From contig CACJMW010000005.1 of assembly GCA_902594655.1 (NCBI GenBank), forward strand, positions 1 through 59,287: a stretch of 59,287 nt of DNA. Reading direction: 5' to 3'. Below the pieces are notes generated by a model, which was given only the letters and a program-made list of their open reading frames with translations, was not told the DNA's origin and ran no database searches. Positions within the stretch are counted from its first letter, which is position 1, and the number at the start of each line of letters is the position of its first letter. The DNA comes from an uncultured Pelagibacteraceae bacterium (GTDB taxonomy: Bacteria; Pseudomonadota; Alphaproteobacteria; Pelagibacterales; Pelagibacteraceae). The position numbers and the translations under genes were made by a program. This document shows positions 1 through 8,057 of the stretch, piece after piece.

Positions 1-1
1 A

Positions 2-1279
2 AAAACTGCTTTTGAAAGTTGGAAAAAAACATCAAAAGAAGAAAGACTAAAACTATTAGAAAAGCTATTAGAGGTTTATAAAAAAAGATTTAATGAAATG
101 GCAAAAGCTATTTCGGATGAAATGGGTGCACCAATGGATTGGGCTACAGAGGTGCAAACAGGATCAGGCCAAGCTCATTTAGAGGATTTCATTTTAAGAT
201 TAAAAGAATTTAATTTCGATGAACATTTTGACTCTAAATCAAGTAATCATATTTGTTATGAACCAATAGGTGTTTGTGGATTAATCACGCCATGGAACTG
301 GCCTATTAATCAAATTGCATTAAAGGTTGTTCCTGCACTTGCAACTGGATGTACAATGATTTTAAAACCTTCAGAAATTGCTCCTATATCAGGAATGCTG
401 TTTGCTGAAATGATCGATGAAGCTGGCTTTCCTGCGGGTGTTTTTAATTTAATTAACGGAGATGGTGCTGGAGTTGGCACTCATATTTCAGGTCATCCTA
501 ATATTGATATGGTTTCATTTACAGGATCAACTAGAGCAGGAAAATTAATTTCTAAAAATGCCGCCGAAACAATTAAAAGAGTTTGCTTAGAGCTTGGAGG
601 AAAAGGTGGAAATATAGTTTTTGCAGACTCTTATCCAAACGCTGTAAGAGATGGAATTAGAAATGTGATGAGCAATTCTGGTCAATCATGCGATGCACCA
701 ACTAGAATGCTTGTTGAGAAATCAATTTATCAAAGAGCTGTAGATGAAGCAGTGGATGAAGCAAATAAAATTAAAGTAGATGTAGGTTCAAAGAAAGGTG
801 ATCACATAGGTCCGGTTATTTCAAAAACTCAATACGATAAAATAATTAATTTAATTGAAAGCGGTATATCAGAAGGAGCAACTTTAGCAGCAGGAGGACC
901 TGATAGACCAAATGGGTTAAATAAAGGATATTTCATTAAACCAACAATCTTTACTGATGTTACAAATGATATGAGAATTGCAAAAGAAGAAATCTTTGGG
1001 CCTGTCTTATCAATTATTCCTTTCGAAAAAGAGGAGGAAGCAATTAAAATTGTTAATGACACTTCATATGGTTTAGGAAATTATCTACAAACAGAAAATA
1101 AAGAGAAAGCTCATAGGGTTGCAAAAGAACTTAGATCAGGTTGCGTTTATATTAATGGAAAAGGAGCTGATCCAGGAACGCCATTTGGTGGGTATAGACA
1201 ATCAGGTAACGGACGTGAAGGTGGAGTTTGGGGTTTAGAAGAATATTTAGAAGTAAAAACAGTAACAGGCTGGAAATAA
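2..1279 (+). CDS. NAD(P)-dependent aldehyde dehydrogenase (5' end outside window)
   Basis: The reading frame is open from base 2, so the N-terminus lies upstream of the window; the first in-window ATG (98) is internal to the ALDH fold. Visible family marks are the PWNWP segment of the cofactor domain, KPSE, FTGSTRAGK, the general-base motif LELGGKGG, the nucleophile in GQSCDAP and the EEIFGPVLS motif. ALDHs oxidise aldehydes to acids. In this neighbourhood (choline dehydrogenase at 9888, gamma-butyrobetaine hydroxylase-like gene at 1922) betaine aldehyde or 4-trimethylaminobutyraldehyde are the most plausible substrates, but the sequence alone does not decide. The next gene starts 15 bp downstream on the same strand. 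Confidence 0.85.
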   Translation, partial: KTAFESWKKTSKEERLKLLEKLLEVYKKRFNEMAKAISDEMGAPMDWATEVQTGSGQAHLEDFILRLKEFNFDEHFDSKSSNHICYEPIGVCGLITPWNWPINQIALKVVPALATGCTMILKPSEIAPISGMLFAEMIDEAGFPAGVFNLINGDGAGVGTHISGHPNIDMVSFTGSTRAGKLISKNAAETIKRVCLELGGKGGNIVFADSYPNAVRDGIRNVMSNSGQSCDAPTRMLVEKSIYQRAVDEAVDEANKIKVDVGSKKGDHIGPVISKTQYDKIINLIESGISEGATLAAGGPDRPNGLNKGYFIKPTIFTDVTNDMRIAKEEIFGPVLSIIPFEKEEEAIKIVNDTSYGLGNYLQTENKEKAHRVAKELRSGCVYINGKGADPGTPFGGYRQSGNGREGGVWGLEEYLEVKTVTGWK

Positions 1280-1294
1280 CCTTATTAAATCATA

Positions 1295-1927
1295 ATGCAT
1301 TTAATACATAGAGGTATTGTAAACAAAAATTATAAAGAAAACTTACTAAATTCATTTAAAACTTCATTTAAAAAAGGCTACGGAATTGAAACAGATATTC
1401 ATGCCACAAAAGATGGTGAGTTTGTTTGTTTTCATGACTTTACTTTAAAAAGAATTCATAAAATCAACAAAAGTATAAAAAACTTAAATTATACCGAAAT
1501 ACTCAACTTAACTAAAAAAAATCCAATACCACTACTAAAAGATTTATTGAAACTTTCAAAAAATAAATTTGATTTATTTATAGAAATTAAACCACTTTTC
1601 TCAAATAAACTATTAAGAAAATTATTATATGAGACTAAAAAATATAAGAAATGTGTATTTATTTCTTTTAAAGAAAAAAATATTTATAGGATAATAAAAA
1701 TAAAAAGAAAAACAAAAGTTGGACTTTCATATTCTCCATCAACTAGTATTAAAATAATAACAAAAAAATCTAAAAATAAAGATGTCAATTGTTTAATTTT
1801 AGATAAGTATTTTCTAAAGAGTTGTGAAATAAATAAAATTAAAAAAGAAAAATATTTTTATACAATTAAAAATAAAAAGGATTTTAAGAAATATTCAAAC
1901 AGTAATCTTATTTTTGAAAATTTATAA
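1295..1927 (+). CDS. Glycerophosphodiester phosphodiesterase (GDPD family)
   Basis: A short (210 aa) single-domain GDPD protein. It begins with the family's HRG motif (MHLIHRG), followed by GIETDIHATKDG with the metal-binding Glu and Asp, and FHDFTLKR with the second catalytic His. The C-terminal half is very lysine-rich and AT-biased. The family hydrolyses glycerophosphodiesters to glycerol-3-phosphate plus an alcohol; glycerophosphocholine would release choline and so feed the betaine genes around it, and the glycerol-3-phosphate could meet glpK/gpsA-type enzymes at 48-51 kb. There is no signal peptide, so it is probably cytoplasmic. Its stop overlaps the convergent oxygenase gene by 6 bp. 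Confidence 0.8.
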   Translation: MHLIHRGIVNKNYKENLLNSFKTSFKKGYGIETDIHATKDGEFVCFHDFTLKRIHKINKSIKNLNYTEILNLTKKNPIPLLKDLLKLSKNKFDLFIEIKPLFSNKLLRKLLYETKKYKKCVFISFKEKNIYRIIKIKRKTKVGLSYSPSTSIKIITKKSKNKDVNCLILDKYFLKSCEINKIKKEKYFYTIKNKKDFKKYSNSNLIFENL

Positions 1928-3058
1928 ATTTTTCAAATAATTAAGTCTTCCGATAATTTCATCTCTATCCATATAATAGCCCTGTAAATGTCTATTACCT
2001 GAATTTGGATCAAATTCTGTTCTGCCGTGAAGCAATCTTCTGTTATTAAAGCAAAAAATATCACCTGGCTCTAGTCTAAAATTAATTTGAAATTTACTGT
2101 CGTGTAATAAATTTCCAAATCTGTGGTGTGCTTTATATACTTTTTCCATTATATCTGGGTGACAATCAAGAGTATCTAGTGTTGCAATACTGTATCTAAT
2201 ATCATTATAATCTCCATCCTTTGTTAAAGATATTGCTGTACCATAAACGCTTCTTATCGCCTCTTGGGTATAATCTTTATCTCTAAATTTAAGAGGTACA
2301 TTAACAAGTATATCAAAAATTTCTTTTTCATTTTTTCTCAAATAATCTGCTACCGCAAATGCATCTACAGCTGAAGAGTCTCCTCCTTTAGCAGAATTAA
2401 CTAAACAATGTAAAAACTGATATCCTGGAGGATTTTCAAACCAAGGTAAATCCATATGATTTCTTAATGCGTGAGCTGTATATGCTGAATTATTTGGTTT
2501 TGGAATATTAATTACTTCAAATGGTGTTTTAAAAAAAGTTTCTCTAGTATGGCTTATTTTATTTAAAACAGGTAAAGCAGACTTTTCGTCTGTTGGAGCG
2601 TTTTTAATTATTGCTATTCCCTTATGATGCAAAAGTTCTAACCATTTAATTAAACCATCATTAGTTTCCATTATTTCATTATGATTTATAATTATTGTCT
2701 CTAAATTTTTTTCAAGTGAGCAATCCCATAAATCATATGGAGAAACATATTTCTTGTTATTCTTTATTGTATAACAGTTTTCTCTTAACCAATTAGGATC
2801 ATAGTAACTTGTATGATTGCCCTCACTCCACTCTACTTCCAATTTTCCATCTTTGTTTATATTTAAATTTTTTGCACTTAATTTTTCAGAGACATTTAAA
2901 ATGCTAAACATTCTATGTCTTGAGTCTGGATCGTGAGCTGTTGGACAATTATCTCTTAACCACATATAATTAAATTGACTTTTAATTCCATCATTCCATT
3001 CAACTTCTAAAGAAGTTCCATTCTTTGATACATTCTTAATATAAAAATTTTCACTCAT
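1922..3058 (-). CDS. Gamma-butyrobetaine hydroxylase-type Fe(II)/2OG oxygenase (BBOX or TmpA-like)
   Basis: 378 aa with the two-part layout of gamma-butyrobetaine hydroxylases: an N-terminal DUF971-like domain (WLRDNCP at about 33-39) and a C-terminal TauD-type double-stranded helix with His201-x-Asp203 and distal His344 in RRLLHGRTEF. The family hydroxylates gamma-butyrobetaine to L-carnitine. TmpA, which hydroxylates 2-(trimethylammonio)ethylphosphonate, is a known look-alike. Only the first N-terminal zinc cysteine (Cys38) is obvious; the following CxxC-type cysteines of animal BBOX are replaced by TAHDPD. L-carnitine dehydrogenase (16026), BKACE (7121) and thioesterase (8058) genes favour the carnitine role. 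The HD oxygenase gene at 9355 keeps TmpA possible. Confidence 0.75.
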   Translation of the reverse strand: MSENFYIKNVSKNGTSLEVEWNDGIKSQFNYMWLRDNCPTAHDPDSRHRMFSILNVSEKLSAKNLNINKDGKLEVEWSEGNHTSYYDPNWLRENCYTIKNNKKYVSPYDLWDCSLEKNLETIIINHNEIMETNDGLIKWLELLHHKGIAIIKNAPTDEKSALPVLNKISHTRETFFKTPFEVINIPKPNNSAYTAHALRNHMDLPWFENPPGYQFLHCLVNSAKGGDSSAVDAFAVADYLRKNEKEIFDILVNVPLKFRDKDYTQEAIRSVYGTAISLTKDGDYNDIRYSIATLDTLDCHPDIMEKVYKAHHRFGNLLHDSKFQINFRLEPGDIFCFNNRRLLHGRTEFDPNSGNRHLQGYYMDRDEIIGRLNYLKNL

Positions 3059-3098
3059 GCAAATATCTTCAATTCTTAATAAAACTCATAAAATTTTC

Positions 3099-3119
3099 AA
3101 TTCAATTAATAGTTGAATT
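3099..3119. promoter_or_regulatory. Inverted repeat, candidate operator upstream of the first ABC operon
   Basis: Seven-base arms AATTCAA / TTGAATT are separated by 7 bases, about 14 bp before the predicted -35 box of the binding-protein gene at 3198. The core CAATTAATAGTTG (3103-3115) agrees at 11 of 13 positions with the core of the inverted repeat before the second binding-protein gene (25743-25755). Function is inferred; the composition is very AT-rich, so chance is possible. Confidence 0.35.
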
Positions 3120-3132
3120 ATAAAAGGTTATC

Positions 3133-3161
3133 TTGAACTTTTTTATAAATCAATGTCTAAT
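3133..3161 (+). promoter_or_regulatory. Predicted sigma-70 promoter of the first OpuA-like operon
   Basis: TTGAAC (3133-3138), a 17-bp spacer and TCTAAT (3156-3161) form a near-consensus promoter. Transcription would start near 3168, about 30 bases before the ATG at 3198. A start at 3153 would fall inside the promoter, which supports the later start codon. Confidence 0.5.
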
Positions 3162-3197
3162 GCTCTTTGTTATATAACTTTTATATGGAGGGAACAT

Positions 3198-4217
3198 ATG
3201 AGAAATCTTAAGAATATTCTCCTAACAACTGTTTTAGCATCTATGCTTGCGGTGTTTACTACATCTGCAAACGCAAAATGCAAAGCTAGATTGGGAGACT
3301 TTGATTGGTCTAGTGCTAACATTCATACAGCAATAACTACATTTATTCTTGAAAAAGGATATGGATGTGAAGTTTCTGTTACAAAAGGAAGTACTACTCC
3401 AATAATGGCCGCTCATTATGACGGTCAATTAGATGTTATTACTGAAGTTTGGTATGACAATATTATTGGTAATTATAAGCCTCACGAAGAAGCAGGTACA
3501 ATTATCCATATGGGTACAAATACACCAGACTCTCAGCAAGCATTCTACGTAGATAAAGCTACTGCTGATAAATACAATTTAAAGTCTGTTGAAGATATGA
3601 AAGATCCAAAAATAGCTGCGCTATTTAAAGATCCGGAAGATCCTTCAAAAGGAAGAATGACTAGCTGTATATCTGGTTGGACTTGCTACACTGTTAACTT
3701 GGTAAAACAAAAAGAGTATGGTCTAGATAAATACTATACTAACTTTGACCCAGGTTCAGGTGGTGCATTAGATGCTGCGATAGCAGGTGCATTTGCAAAG
3801 AAAAAACCAATCTTTACATACTACTGGGCACCAACTGGTTTAATGGGTAAAGTTGATCTAGTAAGATTAACAGAGCCTAAATTTAATCAAAAATGTTGGG
3901 ATGATATGTCTGTGGTTGTTGAAGACATAAAAGCTAATGGTCCAGACGCTTACAAACCTTCTTGTGCATGTGAATATAGAGATATGGCTTTAACTAAGTC
4001 TGTTCTTGCAACATGGGCAAAATCTCATCCAAAAGAAAATGAGTTCATTGGAAAATATACAATACCAACAGCTGTTGTGAACAAAATGTTGGCATTTTAT
4101 GAAGATGAGTCAGGTGGTGATATGGAAGCTACTGCAATAGAGTTCTTAAAATCGGAAACTATGTGGAAAGACTGGGTACCAGCTGATGTTGCTAAGAAAG
4201 TTTCTGCAGCATTATAA
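3198..4217 (+). CDS. Periplasmic substrate-binding protein of OpuA/ProU-type ABC transporter (betaine/carnitine/choline class)
   Basis: Start chosen at 3198 because a GGAGGGA ribosome site lies just upstream and the product then opens with a clean signal peptide (MRNLKNILLT... ending SANA-KC); 45 upstream bases are also open but fall in the promoter. The mature protein (about 310 aa) is an OpuAC-fold binding protein, with the typical start KARLGDFDWSSANIHTA and aromatic-rich segments (WYDN, WTCY, YYWAP) of the kind that cage quaternary ammonium groups. It delivers ligand to the permease and ATPase encoded next. A hairpin terminator separates it from the permease gene, consistent with over-expression of the binding protein. 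The exact ligand cannot be read from sequence. Confidence 0.88.
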   Translation: MRNLKNILLTTVLASMLAVFTTSANAKCKARLGDFDWSSANIHTAITTFILEKGYGCEVSVTKGSTTPIMAAHYDGQLDVITEVWYDNIIGNYKPHEEAGTIIHMGTNTPDSQQAFYVDKATADKYNLKSVEDMKDPKIAALFKDPEDPSKGRMTSCISGWTCYTVNLVKQKEYGLDKYYTNFDPGSGGALDAAIAGAFAKKKPIFTYYWAPTGLMGKVDLVRLTEPKFNQKCWDDMSVVVEDIKANGPDAYKPSCACEYRDMALTKSVLATWAKSHPKENEFIGKYTIPTAVVNKMLAFYEDESGGDMEATAIEFLKSETMWKDWVPADVAKKVSAAL

Positions 4218-4237
4218 TCACTAAATAAAATATAATG

Positions 4238-4259
4238 AGAGAGCCCTTCGGGGCTCTTT
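4238..4259 (+). terminator. Stem-loop between binding-protein and permease genes (partial terminator)
   Basis: A GC-rich stem, AGAGCCC-TTCG-GGGCTCT (core 4240-4257, extendable by two G-T/A-T pairs), with a UUCG tetraloop is followed by TTTCTTT. It sits in the 61-bp gap inside the transporter operon and probably reduces readthrough or stabilises the upstream transcript. Confidence 0.75.
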
Positions 4260-4278
4260 CTTTAATTAAAACCGACAT

Positions 4279-5310
4279 ATGGAAGTACTAAAGAAAAATA
4301 AAAAAATAATTTTTAACGTTGGATTGTTATTTGTTTTCGTATGGTTATTAATAACTAGTTACAGTCAATCAAAAAGAAAACCTGAAAATATTAGTGAATT
4401 ATTAAATGATTTTTCTTGGCTTGGAGGTAAGTGGCCTAAGTGGTTAGATTTACCATTAATGAATTGGATTAATGTTGGTTTTAAAGCACTAAATGAAAAA
4501 TATGGTTATATATTTGAAGCTATAAACAATGTTCTTTTATATATGTTGATGCTTGTAAAGAATTTTTTAATTCAAGCGCCGTGGCCATTGGTAATACTTG
4601 GTGTAGTTGTTTTAACTTATTTTGCGAGCGGGAGAAAAATTGGAACAACTGTATTTGTTGGTTTCTGTACATTTTTTATAGGTTTTCTTCACCCAATATT
4701 TTGGCAAAAAGCAATTGAAACAACTGCAATAATGTTAATTGGAATTTTTCTTTGTGTTATTGCTGGAATTCCATTGGGGATAGCTATGGCAAGAAGTGCG
4801 AGAACAAGAAATGTAATTTTACCTGTTTTAGATTTAATGCAAACAATTCCAAGTTTTTGCTACTTAATTCCAGGTATAATGTTATTTGGACTAGGGGCTG
4901 TGCCAGCTATTATTGCAACTTTTATTTATGCTGTCCCACCTCTTGTAAGACTTACAGATTTAGGAATAAGGTTAGTTGATAAAGAAGTCATAGAAGCAGC
5001 TGATGCGTTTGGTGCTAGCAAGAAACAAAAATTATTAGGCGTTCAATTACCTTTAGCTTTACCAAATATTATGCAAGGCATTAACCAATGTACTATGATG
5101 GCTTTAGCGATGGTAGTAATTGCATCCATGATAGGAACAAGAGGTTTGGGTGATGAGGTATTGTTAGGCTTACAACAATTAAATGTAGGTAGAGCTGCAG
5201 AAGCTGGTATTGCAATAGTTCTATTAGCTATTGTTTTAGATAGAATAACTCAATCTTATGGAGAAACTTTACAAGAGAGGACTACACCTGCTAAAAAGGA
5301 GAAAAAATAA
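4279..5310 (+). CDS. OpuA/ProU-type ABC transporter permease
   Basis: 343-aa membrane protein of the ProW/OpuAB class. It has an N-terminal hydrophobic helix (about 10-28), a cytoplasmic/periplasmic stretch, then several membrane segments. The BPD_transp_1 core contains the conserved TIPSFCYLIPG and the EAADAFGASKKQKLLGVQLPLA coupling region that docks on the ATPase, followed by ASMIGTRGLG. It forms the channel for the binding protein encoded upstream; its TAATG end overlaps the ATPase gene start by one base, so the two are translationally coupled. Confidence 0.88.
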   Translation: MEVLKKNKKIIFNVGLLFVFVWLLITSYSQSKRKPENISELLNDFSWLGGKWPKWLDLPLMNWINVGFKALNEKYGYIFEAINNVLLYMLMLVKNFLIQAPWPLVILGVVVLTYFASGRKIGTTVFVGFCTFFIGFLHPIFWQKAIETTAIMLIGIFLCVIAGIPLGIAMARSARTRNVILPVLDLMQTIPSFCYLIPGIMLFGLGAVPAIIATFIYAVPPLVRLTDLGIRLVDKEVIEAADAFGASKKQKLLGVQLPLALPNIMQGINQCTMMALAMVVIASMIGTRGLGDEVLLGLQQLNVGRAAEAGIAIVLLAIVLDRITQSYGETLQERTTPAKKEKK

Positions 5311-6335
5311 TGTCTAAGATAGAAATAAATAACGTTTACAAAATTTTTGGAAATAATCCTAATTCCATTTTACCAATGGTAAAGGATGGAGCAACTAAAG
5401 AACAAGTTCTTGAAGAAACTGGTCATACTGTAGGTTTAGATAATGTTTCTCTAAAAATTGAAGAAGGAGAAACATTTGTATGTATGGGACTATCAGGTTC
5501 AGGAAAATCAACATTAATTAGACATTTGAATAGATTGATTGATCCAACTGATGGGGAAATTTTAATTGAAGGCACAAATGTAATGAGTTTGAACACTGAA
5601 AGTCTTATCGATTTTAGAAGACATAAAATGAGCATGGTCTTTCAAAGATTTGGTTTGTTTCCTCACAAGACTGTTTTGCAAAATGTAGGTTATGGTCTTG
5701 AAATGCAAGGAATTGATGAAAATAAAAGAAATAGTGTAGCGATGGATAAAATCCAAGCTGTTGGATTAAACGGATTTGAAAATCAATTTCCTGCACAATT
5801 ATCTGGAGGTATGCAACAAAGAGTTGGTCTTGCTAGAGCATTAGCTACCGATACTGATATTATGTTAATGGATGAAGCATTTTCAGCATTAGACCCATTA
5901 ATAAGAAGTGACATGCAGAAACAGCTTTTAGATTTACAAGCAGAATTAAAGAAAACTATAGTATTTATTACTCACGATTTGGATGAATCATTGAGACTGG
6001 GAGACCACATAGGGATTTTAAATGCTGGAAAATTAGTTCAAGTTGGAACTCCTGTTGAAATTATAATGAATCCTGCTGATGACTATGTAGAGGCGTTTGT
6101 TAAAGATGTTAACAGAGCGAAAGTAATTAAAGCAAAAATTATTATGATACCTGCCGCACAAGCGAATGGCATAGATAAATCAAATTTAATTAAAGTCAAT
6201 GAGGATCAATTTATTGAAGAATTTTTACCTCAAGTAGTTTGTAATAATGCAAATTGTGAAGTAGTTGATAGACAAGGTAACACAAAAGGGTACATAACTA
6301 ATAAGGAATTACAAAAATCTTTATCAAAGTCATAA
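5310..6335 (+). CDS. OpuA/ProU-type ABC transporter ATP-binding protein
   Basis: 341 aa. The ProV family N-terminal extension (VYKIFG) is followed by Walker A GLSGSGKST (about 59-67), a Q-loop, the signature LSGGMQQR, Walker B IMLMDEAFSALDP and the switch His in ITHDLDE. A C-terminal region of about 90 aa resembles a reduced CBS-type regulatory domain. It powers uptake by the permease it overlaps. It could also serve the binding-protein/permease pair at 25.8-27.8 kb, which has no ATPase gene of its own (inference). Confidence 0.9.
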   Translation: MSKIEINNVYKIFGNNPNSILPMVKDGATKEQVLEETGHTVGLDNVSLKIEEGETFVCMGLSGSGKSTLIRHLNRLIDPTDGEILIEGTNVMSLNTESLIDFRRHKMSMVFQRFGLFPHKTVLQNVGYGLEMQGIDENKRNSVAMDKIQAVGLNGFENQFPAQLSGGMQQRVGLARALATDTDIMLMDEAFSALDPLIRSDMQKQLLDLQAELKKTIVFITHDLDESLRLGDHIGILNAGKLVQVGTPVEIIMNPADDYVEAFVKDVNRAKVIKAKIIMIPAAQANGIDKSNLIKVNEDQFIEEFLPQVVCNNANCEVVDRQGNTKGYITNKELQKSLSKS

Positions 6336-6338
6336 TTA

Positions 6339-7124
6339 ATGACTACTCAATCATTGAAAAATAAAAAAATAGTTATATCTGCTGGTGCATCTGGCATTGG
6401 ACTTGCAACAACAAAGATCTGTTTACAGAGAGGTGCTACAGTTTTTGTTTCTGATATCAATGAAAAATTTATAATTAAATTAAGAAAAAAATTTAAAAAC
6501 AAAAAACTTTTTATTTATCATTGTGATGCCTCAAATGAGAACGATGTAAATAACTTATTCGATAAAATTAAAAAAAAAACTAATAAAATTGATGCTTTAA
6601 TAAATAACGTAGGAATAGCAGGTCCCACTGGAACTATAGAAAAACTAAGCTCTTTCGATTGGGAAAATACTTTAAAAGTAAATATTATCAGCCATTTTTA
6701 TTTTACAAAAAATGCAATTCCACTTCTTAAAAAAAATAAAGGTGGAGCTATAATTAATCTTTCATCTGGCGCTGGTATAATGGGATTCCCATTAAGATCT
6801 CCATACGCTGCAAGTAAATGGGCAATTGTTGGTGTTACAAAAACTCTAGCTATGGAGCTTGGTAAGTTTAAAATTAGAGTTAATGCAATTTGTCCTGGTA
6901 CAATTAAAGGTGATCGAATGGTTAGAGTAATTAGAGATAAAGCAAAATTTTTAAAAACTTCAAAAAAATCAGTTGAAAAAGAATTTATTTCCATGGCATC
7001 CATGAACAGTTGGATTTATGAGGACGACATTGGAAAAATGTGTAGCTTTTTAATCTCTAAGGACTCTGAAAGAATTTCAGGACAAGTTATTGGTGTTGAC
7101 GGTAATGCTATAAGGTTAGACTAA
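6339..7124 (+). CDS. Short-chain dehydrogenase/reductase (SDR)
   Basis: 261 aa classical SDR. A Rossmann motif close to GxxxGxG (SAGASGIGLA), NNVGIAG, the catalytic Ser in NLSSGAG and the YAASK active-site motif are all present, as is the C-terminal SGQVIGVDGN segment. It starts 3 bp after the transporter ATPase gene, so it is probably co-transcribed and acts on the imported compound or a derivative, oxidising or reducing an alcohol/ketone with NAD(P). A role in carnitine or 3-hydroxybutyrate metabolism would fit the neighbours but is unproven. The stop overlaps the convergent BKACE gene by 4 bp. Confidence 0.82.
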   Translation: MTTQSLKNKKIVISAGASGIGLATTKICLQRGATVFVSDINEKFIIKLRKKFKNKKLFIYHCDASNENDVNNLFDKIKKKTNKIDALINNVGIAGPTGTIEKLSSFDWENTLKVNIISHFYFTKNAIPLLKKNKGGAIINLSSGAGIMGFPLRSPYAASKWAIVGVTKTLAMELGKFKIRVNAICPGTIKGDRMVRVIRDKAKFLKTSKKSVEKEFISMASMNSWIYEDDIGKMCSFLISKDSERISGQVIGVDGNAIRLD

Positions 7125-8008
7125 TAATGTTTGGTAAGATTTAATTTTTCTCTAGTTTCAGCTGGTGTCATTATAGAAATTCCAAGATCGCTTACAATTC
7201 TAATTGCTTTCTCTACTAGTTGTGCATTCGTTGCTAATTTTCCTTTTTCTAAATATAAATTATCCTCAAGTCCTACTCTTGGATTTCCTCCCATAATTGC
7301 TGTTTGTGCAACAAATGGCATTTCATTTCTAGAAATTGCAAATCCAGACCATACAGCATTTTCTGGCATTATGTCTTTCATTGCTTGCATTGCTAAAGGT
7401 GTTGCAGGGGCACCCCAAGGGATACCTAAGCACATTTGAAACATTGGTGGATCATCTAGTAAACCTTCTTTATATAATTGTGCCCCGAACCACATATTAC
7501 CTAAATCGAAAGCTTCTATTTCAGGTTTAACTTTAATTTCTTTTAATCTTTTTGCAGCTTTTCTTAAATCATTTGGAGTGTTAACTGTAATAACTGAACT
7601 ATCACCGAAGTTTAGAGTTCCACAATCAAGAGTGCAAATCTCTGGTAAAAATTGTTCAGCATTAGCTATTCTCTCCATAACGTTTGCCATGTCTGTCATT
7701 GGTCCAAAATCTAAAGGGTTTTTTCCTTGTCCAATATCTAAATCACCACCCATCCCTGTAGTTAAATTTAAAACTACATCAGTACCGCTTGAACGTATTC
7801 TATCAACCACTTCTTTGTATAATTCAAGGCGTCTGCTTGGAGTTCCATCGTCTTCTCTTACATGAATATGTGCAATTGCTGCGCCGGCTTTTGCAGCCTC
7901 AATAGCAGCAGTTGCAATTTGTTCAGGAGTTTTTGGTAAATCTGGATGTTTAGATGCAGTATCCCCAGATCCTGTTACTGCGCATGATATAAATACTTTA
8001 TTGTTCAT
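7121..8008 (-). CDS. Beta-keto acid cleavage enzyme (BKACE, DUF849), probable dehydrocarnitine cleavage
   Basis: 295 aa, full length for BKACE. The metal-binding HIHVRE motif lies near residue 48, NLTTGMGG follows, and the LGNMWFG and LGIPWGAPATP segments line the (beta/alpha)8 barrel site. BKACEs condense a beta-keto acid with acetyl-CoA and cleave it; the carnitine branch turns 3-dehydrocarnitine plus acetyl-CoA into betainyl-CoA plus acetoacetate. The adjacent thioesterase gene (divergent, 49 bp away) and the L-carnitine dehydrogenase at 16026 support that branch over the lysine-fermentation one. Substrate is inferred from context. Confidence 0.82.
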   Translation of the reverse strand: MNNKVFISCAVTGSGDTASKHPDLPKTPEQIATAAIEAAKAGAAIAHIHVREDDGTPSRRLELYKEVVDRIRSSGTDVVLNLTTGMGGDLDIGQGKNPLDFGPMTDMANVMERIANAEQFLPEICTLDCGTLNFGDSSVITVNTPNDLRKAAKRLKEIKVKPEIEAFDLGNMWFGAQLYKEGLLDDPPMFQMCLGIPWGAPATPLAMQAMKDIMPENAVWSGFAISRNEMPFVAQTAIMGGNPRVGLEDNLYLEKGKLATNAQLVEKAIRIVSDLGISIMTPAETREKLNLTKHY

Positions 8009-8057
8009 TTTAATTATTAGATTTATACTATTAAATTAAGTCTTGGGAAATAAAAAT

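Noticed and set aside
3153-3197. Upstream start for the first binding protein
   Set aside because: Overlaps the predicted promoter and adds residues before the signal peptide; 3198 has a good ribosome site.
5310-6335. Frameshift or truncation in the ATPase C-terminus
   Set aside because: The reduced CBS-like tail is matched by that of the 53066 ATPase, so it looks like a normal family variant.
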